Notes: a model not told the origin generated them from the sequence alone. A DNA stretch of 32,027 nt from Bacteroidales bacterium (GCA_004555055.1 SFJN01000027.1:1-32027), one strand, 5' to 3'. Numbered from the stretch's first letter, positions 25,197 through 31,954 are shown. Numbers and translations: made by a program.

Positions 25197-26264
25197 ATGC
25201 AAGAAATCATCTATACGTCCACCCCGGACACCACACTGGCGGACATCATCGCCGGCCTTCAGCCCGACAAGGTGTTCTTCCTCGCCGACAGACATACCGC
25301 ACATCAATGCCTGCCGCGTCTTGTGGCGGAACCTATAGAGTGCCATGCCTTCCCTGCCGGTGAGGAGTCGAAGAATCCCGAAACGCTGTTCGACGTCCTC
25401 CGCTGGCTCTCGTCTTTGGGATGCACACGCCACTCGCTGCTCGTTAATGTGGGTGGTGGGGTGGTCACCGACCTCGGAGGCTTTGCCGCCGGCATCTTCA
25501 AACGCGGCATCCGCTTCGTCAATGTCCCCACATCGCTCCTTGCCATGGTCGATGCCTCCGTGGGCGGAAAGACGGGCATCGACTTCAATGGGTGCAAGAA
25601 CGAAGTCGGGGTATTCGCCTGTGCCACACACGTCATCATCGCTCCTGCATTCCTGCAGACGCTCGACATGGAGAACTTCCTCAGCGGATATGCCGAAATG
25701 CTCAAGCATTCGCTCCTCATCGGGCGTGAGGCATGGCAGCGGCATATTGCCTTCCTCGGCGATTTCCTTTCCGGCAGACATGCCATGCACGGCAGCGATG
25801 TCGACGGAGAGATGCTTATGCCGCTCATCAGGGAGAGCATTGCCTTCAAGCAGCGTATTGTAGACGAAGACCCCACGGAGAGCGGCATCCGAAAGTGCCT
25901 GAACCTTGGCCATACGCTCGGCCATGCCATCGAAAGCCTGCTGCTCGATAAGGGGCGTCCTGTTTTGCATGGCTATGCCGTGGCATGGGGACTGGTGGCA
26001 AGCCTCTACATCAGTACTGCCACGCAGGGATTGCCGACGGAAATCCTACGTGCTACGGCACAAACCGTCCTTGCCACCTATGGTCGTCCCGACATCGTTT
26101 GCGACGACTACGAGGCTATACACCGCCTCCTGCTGCACGACAAGAAGAACATCTCCGGACAGGTGCGCTTCACATTGCTCGGGGCACCGGGAAAGGTGCT
26201 TCTCGACAGGCAACCCTCAGTCGAGATTATCAACGAGGCGCTCGACTTCCTCCGCGAAGCGTAA
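25197..26264 (+). CDS. aroB: 3-dehydroquinate synthase
   Basis: Second step of the shikimate pathway: DAHP to 3-dehydroquinate, NAD- and zinc-dependent. The 355-residue product has the NAD-binding GGGVVTDLGGFAAG, the SVGGKTGIDF loop, the zinc ligands E in GYAEMLKH and the two histidines in NLGHTLGHAIE and LHGYAVAWG, and the catalytic DKKN near the end. All key residues are intact. No other shikimate gene is adjacent. Confidence 0.96.
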   Translation: MQEIIYTSTPDTTLADIIAGLQPDKVFFLADRHTAHQCLPRLVAEPIECHAFPAGEESKNPETLFDVLRWLSSLGCTRHSLLVNVGGGVVTDLGGFAAGIFKRGIRFVNVPTSLLAMVDASVGGKTGIDFNGCKNEVGVFACATHVIIAPAFLQTLDMENFLSGYAEMLKHSLLIGREAWQRHIAFLGDFLSGRHAMHGSDVDGEMLMPLIRESIAFKQRIVDEDPTESGIRKCLNLGHTLGHAIESLLLDKGRPVLHGYAVAWGLVASLYISTATQGLPTEILRATAQTVLATYGRPDIVCDDYEAIHRLLLHDKKNISGQVRFTLLGAPGKVLLDRQPSVEIINEALDFLREA

Positions 26265-26330
26265 ACATCTATTGGGTATCCTGCCGGACACTCTGTCACA
26301 AAATCCATGAAACAACCCTTCCAATAATCT

Positions 26331-27524
26331 ATGAAAAACACCGGAAACAACATCCTCAGGGGCGTCCCCTGCCTCCTTGTTATCATTGTCTTCTTCGGCT
26401 ATCTCGCCTACAGCATGGGTCTTGCCAACATGCTGAACACCATCATGCGCACCGCCCACGACCTGCTGCTCAACACCGTCTTCTACCTCATGGGTATCTG
26501 CGTCATCACCGGAGCCTTGGGAAAGATTTTCGTGGAGTTTGGCGTGGTGGACATGATACAGCGCATCCTCCGTCCCGTCATGGCACCGCTCTTCAATCTC
26601 CCCGGAGTGGCATCGCTGGGAGCGGTGCTCACATTCCTCAGCGACAACCCCGCCATCATCTCGCTCTCGAAGGACCGCAAGTTCAGCCGCTATTTCAAGA
26701 AGTACCAACTCATCTCGCTCACCAACTTCGGTACGGCCTTCGGTATGGGACTCATTGTCATCGTCTTCATGATAGGCCAAGGCTATTTTGCCGCTCCTTT
26801 CATCGGACTCTTCGGAGCCTTTGCCGGTTGCATCGTCTCCACGCGCCTCATGCAGCACTTCACCTGCAAGGACTATCCTGCGTACCGCGATGAACCTGCC
26901 TGCGACGATACTGATGTGGACGATGAGAAGCCCACGGACAATGCCGACGGCAATCAGGAATCGAAACCTGCCGACTCCACCTTCGTACGCACCCTCAACG
27001 CACTCCTCGACGGCGGAAAGAGCGGTGTGGACATCGGACTCGCCATCATCCCTGGCGTACTTATCATCTCCACCATGGTGATGATGCTCACCTTCGGCGG
27101 ACAGGTCAGCGTGGATGCTTCCGGCGTGGAGACCGTCACATACAGCGGTGCTGCCTACGAAGGTACGCGCCTGCTTCCCACTCTGGCGGGATACATCAAC
27201 GTGGTCTTCGAATGGCTCTTCGGTTTCACCGCTCCCGAACTCATCGCGTTCCCCATCACCGCCCTTGGTGCCGTGGGTGCTGCCCTCAGTCTCATTCCGG
27301 AATTTGCCAAGCAGGGCATCCTCGACGGCAACGCCATTGCTGTCTGCACCGCCATGGGTATGTGCTGGAGCGGCTATCTTTCCACACACACCGCCATGCT
27401 CGACTCTCTCGGCTTCCGCAACCTCCTCTCGCGTGCCTTCCTCGCACACTTCTTCGGAGGCATTGCCGCCGGCATCGTCGCCCACTTCGCCTATCTCGCA
27501 CTCTCCTTCGCCGGAGCACTTTGA
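26331..27524 (+). CDS. GATE (nucleoside-recognition) domain membrane protein
   Basis: A 397-residue polytopic membrane protein made of two hydrophobic halves (about 10-175 and 230-397). They are joined by a highly acidic, Asp/Glu/Pro-rich soluble linker (about 186-217). Each half contains a GATE-type stretch, as in SpmA/SpmB, YjiG/YjiH and related putative transporters: LGAVLTFLSDNPAIISLS in the first and LLDGGKSGVDIGLAIIPGVL in the second. This looks like a fused two-subunit GATE protein. The transported molecule is unknown. It lies 66 bp after aroB. Confidence 0.8.
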   Translation: MKNTGNNILRGVPCLLVIIVFFGYLAYSMGLANMLNTIMRTAHDLLLNTVFYLMGICVITGALGKIFVEFGVVDMIQRILRPVMAPLFNLPGVASLGAVLTFLSDNPAIISLSKDRKFSRYFKKYQLISLTNFGTAFGMGLIVIVFMIGQGYFAAPFIGLFGAFAGCIVSTRLMQHFTCKDYPAYRDEPACDDTDVDDEKPTDNADGNQESKPADSTFVRTLNALLDGGKSGVDIGLAIIPGVLIISTMVMMLTFGGQVSVDASGVETVTYSGAAYEGTRLLPTLAGYINVVFEWLFGFTAPELIAFPITALGAVGAALSLIPEFAKQGILDGNAIAVCTAMGMCWSGYLSTHTAMLDSLGFRNLLSRAFLAHFFGGIAAGIVAHFAYLALSFAGAL

Positions 27525-27546
27525 GCGTGCCTCGGATGGTGTGGTC

Positions 27547-27630
27547 TCCTATAGCTTTCTCCTATAGTTCTATAGTCTCCTCCTATAGTTTCCTATAATC
27601 TCCTATAGTCTCCTATAATCTCCTATATTA
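27547..27630. repeat. 10-bp tandem repeat (TCCTATA core) upstream of the kinase gene
   Basis: Five head-to-tail 10-bp units start at 27581, 27591, 27601, 27611 and 27621 (TCCTATAGTT, TCCTATAATC, TCCTATAGTC, TCCTATAATC, TCCTATATTA). Irregular copies of the core occur at 27547, 27560 and, degenerate, 27569. The array ends 13 bases before the kinase start codon, so it lies in the promoter or leader. Confidence 0.88.
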
Positions 27631-27643
27631 CATCAACAATCAT

Positions 27644-29335
27644 ATGAACGAACAGCAGACTGAATACCGTCTGCCGAAGGGCACATTGCTCTCGAACGGC
27701 AAGTACCGTATCGAGGCTTATCTGGCTTCAGGCGGTTTCGGCAATACCTATGTGGCGACTGATCTGGCCTTCGACGAGCGGGTGGCTGTCAAGGAACTTT
27801 TTGTGAAGGGCATTTGCGGCCGCAATGCTTCGACGGGTGAGGTCAGCGTCAGTCTGAGCGAAAACCGCATCTCTTTCGACGCCCATCGCGAGAAATTCCG
27901 CAAGGAGGCCCGCCGCATACGCAAGCTGAACAGCAGACATGTGGTCAAGGTCCGCGATCTCTTCGACGACAATGACACCTCGTATTATGTTATGGATTTC
28001 ATCGATGGCGAAAGTCTTTCCGCACGCCTTCACCGTGAGCAACGTCCGTTGACCGAAGCCGAGGTTTGCAGTCTTTTGCCGCAGGTGCTCGACGGGCTTC
28101 AGACATTGCATGCCGAACGGATTTGGCATCTCGACCTGAAGCCCGCCAACATCATGGTCGACCGCGAGGGTACGGTGATACTTATCGACCTGGGTGCCAG
28201 CAAGCAGTTGCAGACCGCTGATGGGGTGTCTGTCTCCACCTCTTCGGCAATGGCCTATACCCAGGGCTATGCCCCTCCCGAGCAGATGGACCAGCATTTC
28301 GAGCGTTTCGGACCCTGGACCGACCTCTATGCCCTTGGTGCCACGCTCTTTCATCTCCTCACCCTTCAGCGTCCGCCCTCAGCTTCCGATATCCTCGACG
28401 ATGCGGATGCCGCACTTGCCATGCCTGGCGTCAGCAGCAGGATGCAACAGCTCGTCAGATGGATGATGAATCCGGGCAGGAATGGCCGCCCGCAGTCGGT
28501 GGACTTTGTCCGGGACTTCTTGAATAATGGAATGGAGGTTGCACAGGAGGTGACCCAAATGAAGAAATCAGGGAGAAACCATCAACCCATCATGTCGCAA
28601 GACGAAGAAACATTGCTCCGTGGCGAGCAAGTTGCCAGATCACAGTCGGCAGTTAAGCGTTTGATTGATGATATGGTCTTTGTCGCTGGGGGTACTTTCC
28701 TGATGGGTGCCACGAGTGAACAAATCAGTGATGCGTTTAAAGATGAACAACCTGTACATCAAGTGACATTAGACGGCTTCTATATCTCTAAATACCAGGT
28801 GACGCAAGCCTTGTGGAAGGAAGTGATGGGCAGTAATCCTTCGTACTGGAAGGGCGACAACCTTCCGGTGGAAAGCGTGAGCTGGGACGACTGTCAGGAC
28901 TTCATCCGCAAGTTGAATGCACTGACGGGCAAGAAGTTCCGCCTCCCCACAGAGACGGAATGGGAATTTGCTGCCCGGGGCGGCAACAACAGCCGAGGCT
29001 ACAAGTATGCCGGCAGTAACAATATCGGTGATGTGGCTTGGTACACAGACAACAGTGGAAGCAAGACACATGTTGTGGGCACGAAATCCCCGAATGAACT
29101 GGGGCTTTACGACATGTCCGGCAATGTGTGGGAATGGTGTCAGGACTGGTATGGTTGCTACAGCAGTGCCTCCCAGACGAATCCTATAGGCGCCAGCAGT
29201 GGCTCGGGCCGCGTGCTGCGCGGCGGTAGTTGGTTATACTTCGCGAGGTACTGCCGCTCGTCGCTTCGCATCAGCGACTCGCCCGGCAGCCGTCGCAGCC
29301 GCAACGGGCTCCGCCTCGTGCTCTCCCATTTATAA
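27644..29335 (+). CDS. Ser/Thr protein kinase fused to FGE-sulfatase (C-type-lectin-fold) domain; candidate DGR target
   Basis: A 563-residue protein with no signal peptide or membrane helix, so cytoplasmic. The kinase domain (about 21-290) has the Gly loop ASGGFGNTY (28-36), K50 in VAVK, helix-C E88, the catalytic loop HLDLKPANIM (D164, K166, N169), DLG at 182-184 and a PPEQ loop. It should be active despite the HLD and DLG variants. A linker (about 295-340) leads to an FGE/SUMF1-type domain (about 342-563): FVAGGTFLMGATSEQ, FRLPTETEWEFAARGG, GLYDMSGNVWEWCQDWYG and RVLRGGSW. The last about 35 residues look like a retroelement-diversified variable region (see findings). Linker and early FGE DNA is visibly AT-richer than the kinase part, suggesting domain exchange. 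Downstream are LytTR, FHA and caspase genes. Confidence 0.9.
   Translation: MNEQQTEYRLPKGTLLSNGKYRIEAYLASGGFGNTYVATDLAFDERVAVKELFVKGICGRNASTGEVSVSLSENRISFDAHREKFRKEARRIRKLNSRHVVKVRDLFDDNDTSYYVMDFIDGESLSARLHREQRPLTEAEVCSLLPQVLDGLQTLHAERIWHLDLKPANIMVDREGTVILIDLGASKQLQTADGVSVSTSSAMAYTQGYAPPEQMDQHFERFGPWTDLYALGATLFHLLTLQRPPSASDILDDADAALAMPGVSSRMQQLVRWMMNPGRNGRPQSVDFVRDFLNNGMEVAQEVTQMKKSGRNHQPIMSQDEETLLRGEQVARSQSAVKRLIDDMVFVAGGTFLMGATSEQISDAFKDEQPVHQVTLDGFYISKYQVTQALWKEVMGSNPSYWKGDNLPVESVSWDDCQDFIRKLNALTGKKFRLPTETEWEFAARGGNNSRGYKYAGSNNIGDVAWYTDNSGSKTHVVGTKSPNELGLYDMSGNVWEWCQDWYGCYSSASQTNPIGASSGSGRVLRGGSWLYFARYCRSSLRISDSPGSRRSRNGLRLVLSHL
29228..29335 (+). other. Candidate DGR variable region (3' end of kinase-FGE gene)
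   Basis: Codons for residues 529-563 alternate invariant scaffold (SW, AR, CRSS, R, SP, R, GLRLVLS) with variable-looking positions 531-533, 536, 541, 543-545, 549 and 551-554. Most of the variable positions are NNC codons, as expected from AAC codons in a template mutated at adenines; L531 (TTA) does not fit. The end is GC-rich up to the stop codon. No template repeat or reverse transcriptase is present in the window. Confidence 0.6.
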
Positions 29336-29359
29336 AAAGATTCCTCAAAAAAATAAAAA

Positions 29360-29376
29360 GGAAAGGGGTCCTTTCC
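29360..29376 (+). other. Small hairpin just downstream of the candidate variable region
   Basis: GGAAAGG (29360-29366), loop GGT, CCTTTCC (29370-29376). It lies 24 bases past the kinase-FGE stop. DGR targets commonly carry a short GC-rich hairpin just past the variable region that is needed for retrohoming; no T tract follows, so a terminator is less likely. Confidence 0.55.
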
Positions 29377-29389
29377 ATACACCTGCCTC

Positions 29390-29451
29390 GGAGCAGTCCC
29401 CCCAAAAGGCAGGCGGAAATATAAACCGCCTGCAAAAAGGGGGACTGTTCC
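29390..29451. repeat. Two-stage palindrome (REP/MITE-like)
   Basis: Outer arms 29390-29402 and 29439-29451 pair over 13 bp (one G-U), and inner arms GCAGGCGG (29409-29416) and CCGCCTGC (29426-29433) pair perfectly around a 9-base AT loop. The A-rich internal loop is nearly symmetric. No T tract follows on either strand. Confidence 0.75.
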
Positions 29452-29585
29452 GACATGAAAAACATGCACGTGCTGAATGCAAAGCTTTGCTTTTCAAAAG
29501 AAAAATTAGATAACCCCTTTATATAAGACGCCCATTTTGCGTCTTTGAAGCCCTCAAAACTTGCAGGAAAGGTGTACGCATGTAT

Positions 29586-29643
29586 ATGTGCACCATGCAA
29601 AGTGCATGAAACATGAGAATGTGCACTTTCTGTAGTGCACGAA
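29586..29643. promoter_or_regulatory. Duplicated GTGCAC modules, possible LytTR binding sites
   Basis: GTGCAC/T motifs start at 29588, 29602, 29621 and 29635 (spacing 14, 19, 14). They form two copies of the module ATGTGCAC-8 bases-GTGCA(T/C)GAA, exactly 33 bp apart. LytTR proteins bind paired short repeats on one DNA face, and the LytTR gene starts 129 bp downstream. Autoregulation is inference. Confidence 0.45.
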
Positions 29644-29721
29644 ATATAATTGGACATGGGTATCCCGCTCTGGAATTTCTGTCTGATGTACTGAGCGGTG
29701 TGATTGCTTTTTCAGCTCGAA

Positions 29722-29740
29722 CTAATTTATAGAACATCCC
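29722..29740. repeat. Solitary copy of the MITE terminal repeat
   Basis: The 19 bases are identical to the right terminus of the MITE at 19848-19866. Neither the left terminus nor the MITE interior is found nearby, so this is a remnant or the end of a different element using the same ends. Confidence 0.8.
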
Positions 29741-29771
29741 TCTATTTTACAGATTAGAATACCCCATATAA

Positions 29772-30140
29772 ATGAAACAAATCGTTTTCAACCGTCGCAA
29801 TGAGCTGTTGCGTGTGCCGTTGCTCCGTGCCATGTTCTACGAGGCATACGGGAACTATTGCTACGGTGTATTTCCCAACAAGCAGAAAGTGATGCTCCCC
29901 GTCGGTCTTGCCGAACTGGAGAAACTCATACGCTCTATGTCGGATGCCGGGCAGCCGGTATTCATACGCATCGGGAAACGCTTCATCGTCAACACCGAGA
30001 TGATTGTGCAGGTCAACCTGTCGACGCAGAAACTCGTGCTCTCCGATTTCGACCATCCCGACCATTTTGACCTCCCCATTGCCCGCGAAGCCCTGCGGAA
30101 AATCAAGGAACTCTACGAAACCCAACAGATATGGAAATAG
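29772..30140 (+). CDS. Stand-alone LytTR DNA-binding protein
   Basis: A 122-residue protein that is almost entirely one LytTR domain, with strand pattern LLRAMFYEAYGNYCYGVF followed by FIRIGKRFIVNTEMIVQVN and LVLSDFDHPDHFDLPIAREAL, ending in a helix. LytTR domains bind promoter DNA, usually as the output of a response regulator. Here there is no receiver or membrane domain, so the input must come from a partner protein or from phosphorylation. It overlaps the FHA gene by 10 bases, showing co-translation, and lies 436 bp after the kinase gene. Confidence 0.88.
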   Translation: MKQIVFNRRNELLRVPLLRAMFYEAYGNYCYGVFPNKQKVMLPVGLAELEKLIRSMSDAGQPVFIRIGKRFIVNTEMIVQVNLSTQKLVLSDFDHPDHFDLPIAREALRKIKELYETQQIWK

Positions 30141-30742
30141 GCGAATCCCTCACCATAGGACGCATGGGGCAGCAGCCCCTCCACGTCACCGATGCCAGCG
30201 TCGACCCCCAGCATGCCACATTGCGGAGGGTGAACGAAACGGACTACCAGATTGAAGACCTCGGTTCCGGCAAGGGCATCTTTGTCTTCGGCATCCGCGT
30301 TAAGCGGAAGACCATCAAGGCCGACACCCCCATCTTCCTCGGAACCTACAAGACTTCTGTCAGCCGTCTGCTCTCCGACCTTTCGCAGGTCGACCTCGAA
30401 GCGGTGTGGCAACAGTACAGCCACGAACGGCAACGCTGGGACCGCTATCCCGCCATCGTCAACTCCGCACGTATGCTCACACCCGTCATCACCATGCTCC
30501 TTACGCAGGTGGTGGGGCAGAACTGGGCAGTCTCCGCCATTGTGCTTGTGGCAGTGCTGATGGTGACCATGATTGTCGGCGAAAAGGTGCTGGCGAAGAA
30601 GAATGTCGCCATGGCGGAACTCAACGCCCGTCTGCAGGCCGACTACATCTGTCCGCACTGCCAGCGTTTCCTCGGATCCGTACCCTATACCATCCTGAAG
30701 CAGAAGGGCTATTGTCCCAACTGCGGGGTGCCGTTGAAATGA
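30131..30742 (+). CDS. FHA domain protein with two membrane helices and a zinc ribbon
   Basis: A 203-residue protein. An N-terminal FHA domain (about 1-75: LTIGR with G10-R11, HATLRRV with H28, YQIEDLGSGKGIFVFGIRV) is followed by a charged helix. Two hydrophobic helices (about 112-129 and 132-151) come next, then a C-terminal zinc ribbon with C174, C177, C195 and C198. FHA domains bind phosphothreonine, here plausibly produced by the nearby kinase. Two usual contact positions are altered: the Ser before the His motif is D25, and the Asn of the last loop is Phe. It may therefore bind atypically. Membrane-anchored, with both ends likely cytoplasmic. The gene is 77 bp ahead of the caspase gene. 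Confidence 0.85.
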   Translation: MEIGESLTIGRMGQQPLHVTDASVDPQHATLRRVNETDYQIEDLGSGKGIFVFGIRVKRKTIKADTPIFLGTYKTSVSRLLSDLSQVDLEAVWQQYSHERQRWDRYPAIVNSARMLTPVITMLLTQVVGQNWAVSAIVLVAVLMVTMIVGEKVLAKKNVAMAELNARLQADYICPHCQRFLGSVPYTILKQKGYCPNCGVPLK

Positions 30743-30819
30743 TGTCCCGTAATGGTGGAGTCACGAATCTTGATGTGAGGTCAGGGGCTGTTTTATGGTA
30801 CACCCCAATAAAATATAAG

Positions 30820-31581
30820 ATGATGCGACACAATCTGATGCAAAGACTCTTCCTTTGCCTTATTCTCGCGCTTTCCGCCTTTGTCTCCTCTGCCGCCCGC
30901 ACCATGTATGTGGTGTCGGTAGGTATTGCGGACTATCAGTATATCAACGATCTCAGTAAGGCTGAGAACGATGCGCGGTGCTTTGCCGAACTCTACCGCA
31001 CCCACACCACCCATGTCCGCCTGCTGGTGGGGAGGGAAGCCACGCACGATGCCATCCTCGCTGCCATGCGCGAGACCTATGCCCTTGCCACTGCCGACGA
31101 CGTGGTGGTATTCTTCTTCAGCGGTCACGGCACTGCGGGCGGTCTCTGCCCCTACGACATGCGCCGCGACGGCAACCTCCTTGCCTACAGCGAGATGATG
31201 GCCGTCCTCCGCAGCTGTCGTGCCGGCAGCAAGCAGCTTTTCGTCGATGCCTGCTTCGCCGGGGGGCTGCGGGTGAAGTCGCACACCACGGCACAGAGCA
31301 CCTTCAGCAACAGCGAAGGCGTGATGCTCTTCCTCTCCTCGCGCAACAATGAACCTTCGCGCGAAAACGCACGGGCAGCCAACGGTTATTTCACACAGCA
31401 TCTTATCCGGGGACTGAAGGGTGGGGCGGATGCCGATGCCGACCGCATCGTCGAGGCGCGCGAACTCTTCGACTTCGTCAGCACCCGCGTGGCAAAGGAC
31501 ACACGGGACCGCCAGCATCCGGTGATGTGGGGAAAGTTCAACGACGACATGCGCGTGATGAGTTGGCGGAAGGCTCAATAA
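30820..31581 (+). CDS. Exported caspase-like protease (peptidase C14 family)
   Basis: A 253-residue protein with a signal peptide (MMRHNLMQRLFLCLILALSAFVSSAA) and a single caspase fold: the first strand MYVVSVGIADY, then the His loop VVVFFFSGHGTAGG with H103 and the Cys loop QLFVDACFAGG with C145. The His-Cys dyad is intact, and D143 is the usual acidic neighbour. Bacterial caspase homologues are often arginine- or lysine-specific and include suicide effectors. Export to the periplasm is unusual for a death effector and suggests an envelope target. The frame is open upstream across the FHA gene, but the chosen start gives the signal peptide directly. Last gene of the cluster. Confidence 0.88.
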   Translation: MMRHNLMQRLFLCLILALSAFVSSAARTMYVVSVGIADYQYINDLSKAENDARCFAELYRTHTTHVRLLVGREATHDAILAAMRETYALATADDVVVFFFSGHGTAGGLCPYDMRRDGNLLAYSEMMAVLRSCRAGSKQLFVDACFAGGLRVKSHTTAQSTFSNSEGVMLFLSSRNNEPSRENARAANGYFTQHLIRGLKGGADADADRIVEARELFDFVSTRVAKDTRDRQHPVMWGKFNDDMRVMSWRKAQ

Positions 31582-31604
31582 TTCCAGTTATGCAGGTTAT
31601 TTGG

Positions 31605-31848
31605 TTATCACACGGACAATCACGGATGTCCACGGATGACACGGAGAATTATATTATCACACGGACAATCACCGATGTCCACGGATGCCCCGGAGAATTA
31701 TATTATCACACAGACAATCACGGAAGTCTACGGATGACACGGATATTTAAATTATCACACGGTCAATCACAGATGTCCACGGATGACACGGAAAATTAAT
31801 TATCACACGGATAGTCACGGATGTCCACGGATGACACGGAAAAGTTAA
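31605..31848. repeat. Five tandem copies of a 49-bp repeat
   Basis: Units begin with TTATCACAC at 31605, 31654, 31703, 31752 and 31800 (spacing 49, 49, 49, 48). Each holds three or four CACGG(A) cores, with AATCACGGATGTCCACGG in the middle and GATGACACGG near the end. Copies differ by point changes. 49 is not a multiple of three, so this is not a coding repeat. The reverse complement resembles the ATCCGTG-rich repeats scattered in many bacterial genomes. Confidence 0.92.
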
Positions 31849-31916
31849 TGAAATACCCAAATCTTTGGTTTGCGGAAATCTGTCGTTCAGTCCTCTGCCT
31901 GTTAGCATGGCGGTAC

Positions 31917-31945
31917 TTGACCATTCGCCCGGGGGGGTATCTTTG
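31917..31945 (+). promoter_or_regulatory. Bacteroidetes-type promoter pointing off the right edge
   Basis: TTG at 31917-31919, an 18-base spacer with a run of seven G, and TATCTTTG at 31938-31945. The spacer is slightly short. Confidence 0.55.
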
Positions 31946-31954
31946 TAAAGAAAA

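Larger units (their letters stand above)
29336..29771. other. Non-coding region between kinase and LytTR genes
   Basis: It contains, in order: a 7-bp hairpin (29360-29376), a 62-base two-stage palindrome (29390-29451), a pair of duplicated GTGCAC modules (29586-29643) and a solitary MITE end (29722-29740). A minus-strand frame crosses it, but its sequence is dictated by these repeats, so I do not call a gene. Confidence 0.65.

Noticed and set aside
29271..29657. 128-residue minus-strand frame downstream of the kinase gene
   Set aside because: It reads through the palindromes and GTGCAC modules and into the end of the kinase gene. The sequence is explained by these repeats, and no start context or domain is present.
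31527..31799. 90-residue frame through the 49-bp repeats
   Set aside because: It overlaps the caspase end, and the repeat period is not a multiple of three, so the translation does not repeat.
31605..31848. CRISPR array
   Set aside because: Units are contiguous and similar along their full 49 bp, with no unique spacers, and no cas genes are nearby.
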